Source: Vibrio sp. B1FLJ16 (GTDB lineage Bacteria > Pseudomonadota > Gammaproteobacteria > Enterobacterales > Vibrionaceae). From it: a DNA stretch of 64,000 bases. A model generated the notes under the pieces. The model had not been told where the DNA came from. It worked only from the letters and a program-made list of their open reading frames with translations, and searched no databases. Of this stretch, positions 9,425 to 18,283 are shown one piece after another (position 1 is the stretch's first letter; each line of letters opens with the position of its first letter). Where the stretch lies: assembly GCF_905175385.1 (NCBI RefSeq), contig NZ_HG992750.1, positions 992,001 through 1,056,000 on the forward strand. Reading direction: 5' to 3'. The position numbers and the translations under genes were made by a program.

Positions 9425-10687
9425 ATGCCGAAGTTAAACTTTGTTAGTACTATTCAAAACTCAACTTTTTCAGGTACAGAGCTCAGTCGAAAGCTCGAAT
9501 CTTCTTTAGCACCAAAGTTTCATACACCAACCAAGCGCCTCGTCCTGAGTCCACGTTTGTCGGATAAACATTTAGAACGTCGTTGGCAGGTGTTAGAAGA
9601 AATCACAAACAGAGATCTCCTGCTTGATACGTTTACTCAGGAGCACTGTGAGTCGTACTCAAACAACATAGAGCACTTCATTGGTACCGTAAATGTACCA
9701 GTTGGTGTTGCTGGCCCACTCAGGGTAAACGGCATGTACGCTAATGACGACTATTTAGTGCCATTGGCAACCACCGAAGCGGCTTTGATTGCTTCATATA
9801 ATCGAGGGGCTAACCTTATCACCGCTGCCGGCGGCGCAAGTGCACTAATGATAAATGAAGGCGTCACACGAACGCCCGTTTTCGCCTTTAAGGACTTAAT
9901 CGAGTCCGGAAAGTTCGTAAATTGGCTAGAGACACAGTTTGATGTGTTTGGTGAAATTGTCGAGTTGACAACATCTCACGGCAAACTTAAAGACATTAAT
10001 GTGACTATTGAAGGTAATCACGTCTATTTACTTTTTGAGTATGCAACGGGCGATGCCTCCGGCCAGAACATGGTGACGATTTCAACAAACAAAGTATTTC
10101 ATCACATCATGGCTAGAAGCCCGGTTAAGCCCGTCGAAGCGCTCCTTGACGGTAACTTATCCGGCGATAAAAAACCGAACGCTCATACCATGCGTTCTGT
10201 ACGCGGTAAAAAAGTATCTGCAGAAGTAACGATTTCTACCGAATTAGTACAAAAATATCTCCATACTACGCCGGAAGCGATGGTGGAATTTGGCAAAATG
10301 ACGACTATCGGCAGCTTGTTGAGTGGCTCGATTGGTGTTAATGCCCATTTTGCTAATGGCTTAGCCGCACTATATATTGCCTGTGGTCAGGATGCCGCAT
10401 GTGTTGCTGAATCGGCGATAGGTATCACTCGAATGGATGTTGATGCTGACGGCAAACTTTACGCATGTGTCACCCTACCAAACATCATGGTTGGTACCGT
10501 TGGTGGCGGAACCGGGTTACCTACACAAAAAGCGTGTCTGGATATTCTGGGATTGCATGGAAATGGTAAAGCTAGAGCGCTTGCTGAAGTTGCAGCCGCA
10601 CTATGTCTTGCCGGTGAGCTATCTATAGTTGGTGCTTTTTGTGCAGACCATTTCTCTCGCGCGCACCATAAGCTGGCTCGAAAGTAA
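9425..10687 (+). CDS. Hydroxymethylglutaryl-CoA reductase (class I-like), copy 2
   Basis: A 420-residue soluble HMG-CoA reductase, the enzyme that makes mevalonate from HMG-CoA with NAD(P)H. Family landmarks are VPVGVAGPL (residues 91-99), catalytic Glu118 in ATTEAAL, Lys249/250 in SGDKKPN, Asp323 in GQDAAC, the GTVGGGTGLPTQ loop and a late His pair at 414-415. No membrane domain is present. The usual DAMGMN motif reads DASGQN (residues 210-215). No other mevalonate genes are in the window. It follows a frameshifted paralogue and shares a bidirectional terminator with the convergent KAS III-like gene. GGAG lies 8 bases before the ATG. Confidence 0.9.
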   Translation: MPKLNFVSTIQNSTFSGTELSRKLESSLAPKFHTPTKRLVLSPRLSDKHLERRWQVLEEITNRDLLLDTFTQEHCESYSNNIEHFIGTVNVPVGVAGPLRVNGMYANDDYLVPLATTEAALIASYNRGANLITAAGGASALMINEGVTRTPVFAFKDLIESGKFVNWLETQFDVFGEIVELTTSHGKLKDINVTIEGNHVYLLFEYATGDASGQNMVTISTNKVFHHIMARSPVKPVEALLDGNLSGDKKPNAHTMRSVRGKKVSAEVTISTELVQKYLHTTPEAMVEFGKMTTIGSLLSGSIGVNAHFANGLAALYIACGQDAACVAESAIGITRMDVDADGKLYACVTLPNIMVGTVGGGTGLPTQKACLDILGLHGNGKARALAEVAAALCLAGELSIVGAFCADHFSRAHHKLARK

Positions 10688-10758
10688 TAAGGTAAGTCGC
10701 TTTCAGAAGCAATGGATTAGAGCCTTTTCTGATGTCAACCTACCCAGATACGAAACGT

Positions 10759-10788
10759 AAAAAAGGGAGCTGACAGCTCCCTTTTTAA
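10759..10788. terminator. Bidirectional terminator between HMG-CoA reductase and KAS III-like genes
   Basis: AAAAAGGGAGCTG/CAGCTCCCTTTTT hairpin with A and T runs on either side, centrally placed between convergent genes. Confidence 0.8.
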
Positions 10789-10808
10789 TATAATTCAACT
10801 CTGCTCTG

Positions 10809-11903
10809 TTACTCTTCGATACGACGACGTTCATTACAAAGTTTGATAGCACGCTCCAACAACTCCAGCGCAGATTTATCACATTCAGGCAGTGCAGCAT
10901 CACTCTCAGCAATAGGCGTTACGCGGTCACCCCACTTAACTACCGCAGCGCCCCATGTCAGGCCGGCACCAAACGCAGCTAACAGCATGTTGTCGCCTGG
11001 ATTAACCCGACCTTGCTCTACCGCTTCACATAGAGCGATTGGCACTGTTGCTGCCGACGTGTTGCCATATTTCTGGATATTTACAAAAGCTTTCTCTTGA
11101 GGAATACCCGAAAGGTCACACAAAGTTTGGATAATACGGATATTTGCCTGGTGCGGAATAACCACATCAATTTCTTCCGTCGTCAGCTGAGACATTTTAA
11201 GGACGTTTTTAGTCGCAAGCCCCATACCTTTCACCGCACGTCTGAAGATCTCTTGTCCAACAAAATTGAAATCCCAGAAACCGTTATCTTCCGCAAAACG
11301 ATCCATACATGTACCAAATTCAGGAACAGAAAGAATGTCTCGACCCTTTGCATCACAACCGATTTGAGATTGTAACAGGCCAGTCTCTTTCTCAGTACGC
11401 GACAAAACAACAGCGCCTGCACCATCGCCAAACAACACAGCGGTATCACGCATTGCCCAGTCAATGAAGAATGACAGTCTTTCAGCACCAATGATAATGG
11501 CGTTACAGTAGTTACCTGATTGAATTAAACGCGTGCCTGTTTCAAGGCCATAGACAAAACCAGTACACGCGGCGTTTAAATCGAACGCAGCAGCAGAACG
11601 GATTTCAAGGTTTTGCTGAACTTTGGACGCAATATTTGGAATCAGGGAATCTGGAGAACATGTCGCTACAATGATCAGGTCGACCTCACTCGCTTCGATA
11701 CCTGCACGTGCTAAAGCATGTCTAGCAGCGACTGTAGCCATGTCAGAAGTATTCACATGACTGATGCGGCGATTTTCGATACCGGTTCGAGTACGAATCC
11801 ACTCATCTGAAGTTTCAAGAAAAGTGCTAAGATCATCATTAGAAAGTACGCTTGGTGGCAGACATTTACCCCAACCTGTAATTTCAGCGTAGTAATTAGA
11901 CAT
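10809..11903 (-). CDS. 3-oxoacyl-ACP synthase III family protein (FabH-like)
   Basis: A 364-residue ketoacyl synthase III, condensing an acyl-CoA starter with malonyl-ACP. The Cys-His-Asn triad is visible: Cys113 in NAACTGF, His251 in PHQAN and Asn281 in YGNTSAA; the FGAG loop near residue 317 is also present. ATG at 11903 has AGG six bases upstream; the GTG just before is less likely. It stands outside any fatty acid operon, so it is probably the second KAS III that vibrios carry on chromosome II rather than the housekeeping FabH. Its Asn rules out HMG-CoA synthase, which uses Glu in the triad. Confidence 0.85.
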   Translation of the reverse strand: MSNYYAEITGWGKCLPPSVLSNDDLSTFLETSDEWIRTRTGIENRRISHVNTSDMATVAARHALARAGIEASEVDLIIVATCSPDSLIPNIASKVQQNLEIRSAAAFDLNAACTGFVYGLETGTRLIQSGNYCNAIIIGAERLSFFIDWAMRDTAVLFGDGAGAVVLSRTEKETGLLQSQIGCDAKGRDILSVPEFGTCMDRFAEDNGFWDFNFVGQEIFRRAVKGMGLATKNVLKMSQLTTEEIDVVIPHQANIRIIQTLCDLSGIPQEKAFVNIQKYGNTSAATVPIALCEAVEQGRVNPGDNMLLAAFGAGLTWGAAVVKWGDRVTPIAESDAALPECDKSALELLERAIKLCNERRRIEE

Positions 11904-12128
11904 CACAGACCTATTTATTGTTGTAATTTAAGAAATATCTTAGAATCTATTTATATCCAAATAGCTCAAGGACGCAGATAAAGTCTGTCACCCCAAGATT
12001 ATTTTGGAATAGATTCAAACCTCAGCTTGCCATCGAATGGCACGCCGAAAAATAAAAAAGCGATTATACGCCTTATGAAGCTGACTGGTAAGTCAAGTTT
12101 TCATAAAGTTGTCATAAAGGAAGAAGTC

Positions 12129-12563
12129 ATGTCATCGTTTAAAACCCGCTGTCCGTCTTGTGGCGGTTTAAATCGTGTCCCAAACGAACGTGTTGCTGAA
12201 ACGGCAACTTGCGGTAAGTGCAAAAGTCCATTGCTGGACGGTTCTCCTATTGAGGGCACACTGGATAACTTTTCCGCTCTATTACAGAGCCCTACTCCCG
12301 TTGTTGTCGATTTCTGGGCTCCTTGGTGTAACCCATGTGTTGGGTTTGCTCCTGTTTTCTCGGATGTAGCGGAAGAACAATTAGGAAAGGCTCGTTTTGT
12401 AAAAATTGACACAGAAGCGCAGCAACAGTTAGCGGCTCAATTTGGCATTCGCAGCATTCCCACTATCATGGTTTTCAAAAATGGTCAGCGTGTCGATATG
12501 ATCAACGGTGCTCTGCCTAAATCTCAGTTTGAACAATGGTTAAATCAAGCTGTTAATAAGTAA
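12129..12563 (+). CDS. trxC: Thioredoxin 2 (zinc-containing)
   Basis: A 144-residue cytoplasmic thioredoxin with an N-terminal zinc-binding region (Cys8, Cys11, Cys28, Cys31) followed by the thioredoxin fold, as in E. coli TrxC. The active site reads WCNPC (Cys67 and Cys70) instead of the WCGPC of E. coli TrxC. ATG at 12129 is chosen because AGGAAG precedes it and the zinc motif then begins at residue 8; an upstream frame back to 12027 lacks family similarity. A strong terminator follows. TrxC-type proteins reduce ribonucleotide reductase and methionine sulfoxide reductase and are often induced by oxidative stress. Confidence 0.93.
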   Translation: MSSFKTRCPSCGGLNRVPNERVAETATCGKCKSPLLDGSPIEGTLDNFSALLQSPTPVVVDFWAPWCNPCVGFAPVFSDVAEEQLGKARFVKIDTEAQQQLAAQFGIRSIPTIMVFKNGQRVDMINGALPKSQFEQWLNQAVNK

Positions 12564-12570
12564 TCTATCA

Positions 12571-12602
12571 AGCCAGCATCTTCTTTTGCTGGCTATTTTT
12601 TT
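12571..12602 (+). terminator. Terminator after trxC
   Basis: AGCCAGC/GCTGGCT stem with a 9-base loop, then TATTTTTTT. Confidence 0.8.
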
Positions 12603-12738
12603 CTCCTATCTTCCAAAACATCTCAATAAATAAAATTTATCGATACGACTCAAATTTATCATTTTACTTGACTGCTGATTAGCACCATATTCGCGCCCGA
12701 TAACTACCCGAAAAACTTCAACTAATAGGCGCAAAGCA

Positions 12739-13899
12739 GTGGAAAACACAGCCTTCACTTCAACATCACCACGAGTCACCGTTCCTGTCATCGCATTATC
12801 TTTATATGCAGTGGCGTCTGGCTACTTAATGAGCTTAATCCCTCTTATGCTTGGTGAATACAACATTTCATCTGACTACGCAAGTTGGTTAGCAAGTGTG
12901 TTTTATGTTGGCTTATTAATTGGTGCAATGTTCTTCGAACGTGTTGTGCGCACTTTCGGGCATCGAAAAGCATATATTGCTTGTTTAGTGGCATTCTCAT
13001 TCACAATCCTTGCCCTGCCAGTCTTTGCAAATGGCTTAATATGGCTAGTCGCTCGTTTTATCGCTGGTATCACTGTTGCTGGTATATTTGTGATCGTAGA
13101 GTCTTGGCTTATGTCTGGAGATGTGTCCTCTCGTGCAAAACGACTGAGCTTATACATGCTCTCTTTATATGGCGGTTCTGCGTTAGGCCAGTTTGGCATT
13201 GGAATCCTCGGCGTAAGCGGCGGTGTTCCTTTCGTCGCAATCACTACGTTGATCTTAATGGCAGTATTGGTTCTGATGTTTATTGATTGTGAGCAGCCTA
13301 ACAGCCATGAATCTACAGCTTTGTCATTCAAGCAGATCATGAAGTTAAACCATGCAGCGATCATTGGTTGTATAGTTTCCGGATTAACATTAGGCGCTAT
13401 TTACGGCTTGATGCCGCTAGAGTTAGTTAAACGCGAAATCAGCCACCAAGAGGTAGGCACATTAATGGCGCTGGTCATTCTTGGTGGTATGGCAGTTCAA
13501 CCGTTAGTGACGATATTAAATAAGTTCATGAGCCGTACTGTACTGATGGCATTTTTCTGCCTGTTAGGTATGTTTTCTATTGGCTTGACGTTTATTTCAT
13601 CGTCAACGGTTGTTCTGGCTGCATCTTTGTTCTTGGTCGGAGCTGCAACATTCGCTTTATACCCTATTGCAATTAACCTTGGCTGTGATGGTCTGGATGA
13701 GCGTTTTATTGTTTCAGCCACTCAAGTCATGCTTTTCAGCTATAGCATTGGGTCGGTGGCTGGTCCGGTCGTAGCTGACCGATTCATGGTGCAGCAACAC
13801 GGCTTACTGGGTTACTTATTTGCCGCTCTTGTTGCCACATGTATTTACATGCTCATAGCCGCAACCAAAACCAAACAGGAAATGGCAACGGGCCTGTAA
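12739..13899 (+). CDS. MFS transporter, YcaD-like
   Basis: A 386-residue inner-membrane major facilitator protein with about 12 hydrophobic segments and the loop-2 motif region FERVVRTFGHRKAY after the second helix. It belongs to the YcaD/UMF-like branch of small MFS proteins with unknown substrate. The start is a GTG at 12739. It is transcribed separately from trxC, which ends in a terminator, and is followed by a bidirectional terminator. No neighbouring gene suggests what it moves. Confidence 0.85.
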   Translation: MENTAFTSTSPRVTVPVIALSLYAVASGYLMSLIPLMLGEYNISSDYASWLASVFYVGLLIGAMFFERVVRTFGHRKAYIACLVAFSFTILALPVFANGLIWLVARFIAGITVAGIFVIVESWLMSGDVSSRAKRLSLYMLSLYGGSALGQFGIGILGVSGGVPFVAITTLILMAVLVLMFIDCEQPNSHESTALSFKQIMKLNHAAIIGCIVSGLTLGAIYGLMPLELVKREISHQEVGTLMALVILGGMAVQPLVTILNKFMSRTVLMAFFCLLGMFSIGLTFISSSTVVLAASLFLVGAATFALYPIAINLGCDGLDERFIVSATQVMLFSYSIGSVAGPVVADRFMVQQHGLLGYLFAALVATCIYMLIAATKTKQEMATGL

Positions 13900-13921
13900 G
13901 GCATGTTTGCCGCACGCGTAT

Positions 13922-13952
13922 AAAAAACGAGAGCAGAACGCTCTCGTTTTTT
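13922..13952. terminator. Bidirectional terminator
   Basis: AAAAAACGAGAGC/GCTCTCGTTTTTT hairpin between the convergent MFS and YgbA-like genes. Confidence 0.85.
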
Positions 13953-13986
13953 ATTGTGAGTATCAATAACAACTATATACCAATAA

Positions 13987-14370
13987 CTAAAAGGCTTGAT
14001 TCTTGCGTCGCTTGTAGCGATTTGAAGCATTGGCCGCTGGCTTGACTGGTACTTCTCGCGTCTCATGGATTAAATGACGAACTGCCAATATCGGATGCTT
14101 AAGTAGCATTCTTGGACCGGAATAGCGCATCACTAATCGCATTTGTTCTTTTGGTGCAGGTTTGTAGCAGTGGATCGGGCATTTGTTGCAGGTTGGCTTA
14201 TCTTCACCGTATGGACAGCGGTCAAGCCTCACCTCTGCATAGTTCAGCAGTTCGCAACACTCCGCACATAGCTCGCCAGTAGTGCCATGATGATCTTTAC
14301 AATAGACCTCAACCATTGCTTTCACGGTTTTAAGTTCTATGGCGAGTTTGCCAAGTAAAATGCCGCTCAT
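13987..14370 (-). CDS. YgbA-like nitrous-oxide-stimulated promoter family protein
   Basis: A 127-residue cysteine-rich protein. Cys residues occur as CAECCELLNYAEVRLDRCPYG and CNKCPIHCYKP; the spacing suggests metal or Fe-S binding. This matches the YgbA (nitrous oxide-stimulated promoter) family, which in enterics is under NsrR control and helps recovery from nitrosative stress. The start has AGGGTGA upstream. It begins 13 bp after the stop of the acetyltransferase gene, so the pair is probably co-transcribed and any nitric-oxide-responsive promoter would lie before the acetyltransferase. Confidence 0.82.
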   Translation of the reverse strand: MSGILLGKLAIELKTVKAMVEVYCKDHHGTTGELCAECCELLNYAEVRLDRCPYGEDKPTCNKCPIHCYKPAPKEQMRLVMRYSGPRMLLKHPILAVRHLIHETREVPVKPAANASNRYKRRKNQAF

Positions 14371-14383
14371 TGTTCACCCTTTG

Positions 14384-14893
14384 TTACAGCACTACAGAGT
14401 AGAGTTCTAAAGTTCGACCATTATCGTAAGTCTGCTCTACACGTTCAAATTCAAAACCCAGTTTTTTTAGCAAATTTATGCTTCGATTGTTGTCATTGCT
14501 GGATATGGCGAACAAGTTATCTATTTTCATATCAACACGAGCAAACTCCACTACAGCTCTCGCTGCTTCCAAAGCGTATCCCTTACCATAAGCACCCGGC
14601 AAATACCCATAGCCAATATCAAACTCAGTCAGTGTATCGCGTTTCACCAACCCACAAATCCCAATCGGCCTTTGGTCTTGTTTCGTTTCAACCACCAGCA
14701 AGCTCACACCTTTTAACTCTTGCATACGCAGCATGTTGTCTTGGATGTAACGTTTTGCTTCTTCTTGAGTACGAATTTGCTTGTCTCCTACAAAACGATA
14801 AAAATCGGGATGGTTGTAGAGTTCTAATATAAATAACGCATCATCTACACTAACCAGACGTAGCGTTAGTCGCTCCGTGTTTAACGTTTTCAT
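14384..14893 (-). CDS. GNAT-family N-acetyltransferase, RimJ/RimL type
   Basis: A 169-residue GNAT enzyme; the N-terminal MKTLNTERLTLRLV is the usual RimJ/RimL opening. The acetyl-CoA loop is near LPGAYGKGYALEA, and the last strand carries NDNNRSINLLKKLGF, the typical C-terminal motif. ATG at 14893 follows GGAG at five bases; an ATG at 14932 has no such signal. Substrate unknown. It probably leads a two-gene unit with the YgbA-like gene. Confidence 0.87.
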   Translation of the reverse strand: MKTLNTERLTLRLVSVDDALFILELYNHPDFYRFVGDKQIRTQEEAKRYIQDNMLRMQELKGVSLLVVETKQDQRPIGICGLVKRDTLTEFDIGYGYLPGAYGKGYALEAARAVVEFARVDMKIDNLFAISSNDNNRSINLLKKLGFEFERVEQTYDNGRTLELYSVVL

Positions 14894-14965
14894 AAGGACT
14901 CCATTAAGGTTGTAACTTGGCGGAAAAATCACTATCCTGCCCCGCTAAATTAAAGGACCAGCACC

Positions 14966-15163
14966 ATGAACCGCAAGAAAAAAATCAATCAAATCTTAAA
15001 GGCAAAGCAGAAGAAGCAAAACGCTAAGCTGCATAAGAGTAATAAGCCACGCTACATCTCAAAAGCCGAGCGTGCAAAGATGGAAGCGGAAGAGCAAGAG
15101 CAAGGCCAGTCACCTGAACTGACTGAACAAACGCCTAAAGCCGAAGTTACACGCGAAGATTAA
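14966..15163 (+). CDS. DUF2986 small basic protein
   Basis: A 65-residue, very lysine-rich protein (MNRKKKINQILKAKQKK start) with an acidic tail; this is the DUF2986 family common in vibrios and relatives, of unknown function. AAGGA precedes the ATG. The charged, low-complexity composition suggests RNA or ribosome association, but that is speculation. It is followed by a short hairpin terminator. Confidence 0.85.
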   Translation: MNRKKKINQILKAKQKKQNAKLHKSNKPRYISKAERAKMEAEEQEQGQSPELTEQTPKAEVTRED

Positions 15164-15171
15164 AGAAGATC

Positions 15172-15195
15172 AAAAAAGCCGCTATGCGGCTTTAT
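15172..15195. terminator. Hairpin terminator after the DUF2986 gene
   Basis: AAAGCCGC-TAT-GCGGCTTT preceded by a run of A, so it can serve both this gene and the convergent reductase. Confidence 0.7.
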
Positions 15196-15223
15196 ATCCA
15201 TTTATTGAGTTAACAAGCGATTA

Positions 15224-15967
15224 TCACTTTCTGATATCACGCATCTTGGCTATTATTTGCCGATTTTTCGCCAGCTTAGGGCAGTCATCGCAAAACTTTC
15301 TTCCGTCACATTTATGAACCTGACAGCAACTCTTCCTCACCAGCTGAATCGGCTGCGTAGTGGAGAGAGCGTACAGTGAGTTCGCATTATTTACGTCTAA
15401 GTCCAGCGCTTGCAGCCACAATACGGCATGCTCTTTTATTGTCGAGTTTGAAAGTTGTGGTGAACATTGCTGTAACTTCAATAAGCAAGATAATATTCCA
15501 TCAGACATTAATTGATGAGTAAACCCAGGACGAATACGTATCCACTCACTCATCTGACTTTGGTAAAAGTTAAATAGCGTTCGAATTTGCTGTCCTGCCA
15601 CTTCAATCAGCGCTCTCTGCTCACCTCGAGTGACCGAATCATCATTAAATCGATAACCTGTTACAAAACAAGGTTGAACATGTTGAGCCATTCCCGAGAT
15701 ATCAGGTAGCGACTGGAAACGATAAATAGACAGAATGGCAATATAAACTGGTTGCCAACATAACAAATCCCACGTTCTCGTTAGCCAGTATGCATTACCC
15801 GCTTCCGGATACTCCTCGGATAACTGTATGAACAGAGCCCGTATGATTGGATTTATGTCATTGTCTACATGAATAGTGTCTCGACCTATTTCCCCAAATT
15901 CTCCACTTAGATAAGGTGTAATGTCGTTCGAAGCATTAAAGAGTTGAGAAAAGAAGTGATCAGACAT
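15224..15967 (-). CDS. Siderophore ferric iron reductase, FhuF-like
   Basis: A 247-residue cytoplasmic protein whose C-terminus carries a CC-X10-C-X2-C pattern (Cys214, 215, 226, 229), the [2Fe-2S] site of FhuF-type ferric-siderophore reductases. The rest is helical with many aromatic residues. Such enzymes release iron from imported siderophores. No siderophore uptake genes are next to it, and I see no convincing Fur box in the roughly 300 bp upstream. Transcribed divergently from the Dcu transporter. Confidence 0.83.
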   Translation of the reverse strand: MSDHFFSQLFNASNDITPYLSGEFGEIGRDTIHVDNDINPIIRALFIQLSEEYPEAGNAYWLTRTWDLLCWQPVYIAILSIYRFQSLPDISGMAQHVQPCFVTGYRFNDDSVTRGEQRALIEVAGQQIRTLFNFYQSQMSEWIRIRPGFTHQLMSDGILSCLLKLQQCSPQLSNSTIKEHAVLWLQALDLDVNNANSLYALSTTQPIQLVRKSCCQVHKCDGRKFCDDCPKLAKNRQIIAKMRDIRK

Positions 15968-16264
15968 AAGTGAGACGTTTTATTGTATATTTTCGACCCT
16001 CTTTATACACAAACACAAACACAAACACCAATGCAAACCATTCTCTTTTGCGTTTAGTGGTTTATTTTGTATTCCATATCAAACAAACTACACAATCAAA
16101 ACAGGTTAATAAACTTCGATTAACAGTTGGGCTCTGTATCGTGAGTTACTGCTAAGTATTAGACATTTCAGTTTCAGAACTAATGTAATGTGAACAACAT
16201 AGGGTATTTTTTCAGAAAATACAGAAACAATGTAAGCAACTGTTTCGAATAAGGAAATCTGCTT

Positions 16265-17596
16265 ATGTTATATCTAGAGTTTCTGTTTTTGCTCGTTATG
16301 CTTTATATCGGTTCTCGATATGGAGGCATAGGCCTTGGTGTCGTTTCTGGTATCGGTCTGGTGATAGAAGTTTTCATCTTTAAGATGCCGCCGACCTCCC
16401 CACCCGTTACGGTCATGTTAATCATACTGGCTGTTGTTACCTGTGCTTCAATTCTGGAAGCGGCTGGCGGTTTGAAATACATGCTGCAAGTCGCCGAGCG
16501 CATTCTGCGTAAAAATCCCAAACGAGTGACCTTAATAGCCCCTTTCGTTACTTATTCTATGACTTTCTTACTCGGTACCGGACACGCTGTTTATTCAATC
16601 ATGCCTATCATTGGAGATGTGGCGTTAAAAAATGGTATTCGTCCTGAGCGCCCGATGGCGGCCGCCTCTGTTGCATCACAAATCGCAATAACGGCCTCAC
16701 CAATCTCAGCAGCTGTCGTCTACTACCTGGCACAGTTGTCTGACATCCAACACGAGATCACATTACTTTCAATTCTGCTTGTTACCGTGCCTGCAACGCT
16801 GTTCGGTACGCTGCTGATGTCTCTCTACAGCTTAAAACGAGGTAAAGAGCTAGAAGACGATGAAGATTATCAAGAACGCTTAAAAGATCCGGTATGGCGC
16901 GAAAAGATCTTGAATACGACAGCCACATCACTGGATGAAGTGTTACCTAGCAGCGCTCGAAATTCTGTACTTATGTTCATTTCCGCGATTTTGGTGATTG
17001 TCGTCATCGCAATGTGGCCGGAAGTCAGAACCATAGCAGAGGGTTCAAAACCAATCAGTATGGCTGTTGTTATTCAAATGATGATGCTCTGCTTCGGCGG
17101 TATCATTCTTCTCGCGACGAAAACTGACCCGCGTAAAGTGCCAGACGGCGTTGTTTTTAAATCTGGTATGGTTGCGGCTATTGCAATTTTTGGTATTGCC
17201 TGGATGTCAGACACGTACTTCCAATACGCAATGCCGCAGTTCAAGTCGGGTATCGTTGAAATGGTAACGAACTACCCATGGACATTTGCACTCGCTCTAT
17301 TCATCGTCTCTGTTGTAGTAAACTCTCAGGCAGCAACTGCGCGAATGATGTTACCTGTCGGCTTGGGCCTAGGTTTAGAACCAGCGTTGCTTATAGGCTT
17401 AATGCCAGCGGTATACGGCTACTTCTTTATCCCGAACTACCCTTCAGATATTGCTACTGTTAACTTTGATACATCAGGTACTACTAAGATTGGTAAGTGG
17501 TACTTTAACCACTCCTTTATGGCGGTTGGCCTAATTGGCGTTATCGGTGCGTGCTGCTTAGGATACCTTTTAGGACAGATGATCATTCCATCATAA
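16265..17596 (+). CDS. Anaerobic C4-dicarboxylate transporter, DcuA/DcuB family
   Basis: A 443-residue inner-membrane protein with roughly 10-12 hydrophobic helices. The segment APFVTYSMTFLLGTGHAVYS and the following PMAAASVASQIAITASPIS are family signatures. Dcu carriers exchange fumarate, malate or aspartate for succinate during anaerobic growth. AAGGAAA precedes the ATG. I cannot separate DcuA from DcuB by eye. No perfect FNR box is visible upstream. Confidence 0.88.
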   Translation: MLYLEFLFLLVMLYIGSRYGGIGLGVVSGIGLVIEVFIFKMPPTSPPVTVMLIILAVVTCASILEAAGGLKYMLQVAERILRKNPKRVTLIAPFVTYSMTFLLGTGHAVYSIMPIIGDVALKNGIRPERPMAAASVASQIAITASPISAAVVYYLAQLSDIQHEITLLSILLVTVPATLFGTLLMSLYSLKRGKELEDDEDYQERLKDPVWREKILNTTATSLDEVLPSSARNSVLMFISAILVIVVIAMWPEVRTIAEGSKPISMAVVIQMMMLCFGGIILLATKTDPRKVPDGVVFKSGMVAAIAIFGIAWMSDTYFQYAMPQFKSGIVEMVTNYPWTFALALFIVSVVVNSQAATARMMLPVGLGLGLEPALLIGLMPAVYGYFFIPNYPSDIATVNFDTSGTTKIGKWYFNHSFMAVGLIGVIGACCLGYLLGQMIIPS

Positions 17597-17608
17597 CGTT
17601 CAAATCTT

Positions 17609-17645
17609 AAAATGGAGGCAAGCCCCGTTCCCAAACGGCGACTCG
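17609..17645 (+). terminator. Probable terminator after the Dcu transporter
   Basis: GGAGGC and GCCTC arms around a long internal segment with its own CCCGTT/AACGG pairing, followed by TTTCATT. Confidence 0.45.
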
Positions 17646-17675
17646 CCTCTTTCATTCATGCAAAACTAATAACGG

Positions 17676-18163
17676 TTAAAGTAAAAAATGATCATCAATG
17701 GCGACAAACGTGTCCGCGCAATCTATTAAAGTCTGGGAAGTAAGCTTAGGTACGCCGTAAACGGTGACTTTCTTATTAAAACGTTGCTGAATTCGTTCCA
17801 CCAACACACTGAAATCGCCATCACCAGAGACCAGTACTACTTCATCGACGTCAGGCGCAGCCTCAATAGCATCGAGCGTAATACCTACGTCCCAGTCACC
17901 TTTTGCACTACCATCACGTCTTTGAATATAGGGCTTTAACATCACTTCAAAGCCAACGCCTCGTAGGATGTGATGAAACTGGCGCTGTTTAGGGTCACTA
18001 CTCGCAATCGCATAAGCCCTAGCACTGACAACCTCTTTCCCTTGCGTGGCCACGTACCAGAACTGGTTATAATCAAAGTTACTACGATACACCTCACGAC
18101 AGGTGTAATACACATTCTGTACATCAACCAGAATCGCGATTTTTGCTTAGTTTCCGAAGTCAT
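17676..18163 (-). CDS. NYN-domain (LabA/DUF88-like) putative nuclease, N-terminal frameshift
   Basis: NYN domains are PIN-like RNases with acidic metal-binding residues. The main open frame runs from a GTG at 18113 to 17676 and contains the late VSGDGDF motif, but lacks the first strand with its Asp. Just upstream, in the same frame, IAILVDVQNVYY supplies that strand but is closed off by a stop. A second frame opens with ATG at 18163. One extra A in the A5 run (T5 at 18140-18144 on the plus strand) would join them into a 162-residue protein starting MTSETKQKIAILVDVQN. So the gene is either damaged or misread here. Confidence 0.78.
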
Positions 18164-18283
18164 CTATTTCTACACATTATTGATTTGTTGCCTACCCTAA
18201 GCCAGATTGCTGAAAAGCACAATGAGACATTTCCACTAAACTTAACGTATAAGCAGTACGTGCATTTCTTGTGGGAGCCGATC

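Noticed and set aside
10809-11903. Possible HMG-CoA synthase next to HMG-CoA reductase
   Set aside because: The protein has the Cys-His-Asn triad of ketoacyl synthase III, not the Cys-His-Glu of HMG-CoA synthase, and is convergent with the reductase.
16006-16030. Short tandem ACAAAC repeats upstream of the siderophore reductase gene
   Set aside because: Only about four imperfect units in AT-rich non-coding DNA; no sign of a functional role.
15968-16264. Fur box for the siderophore reductase
   Set aside because: No stretch resembling GATAATGAT repeats was found by eye.
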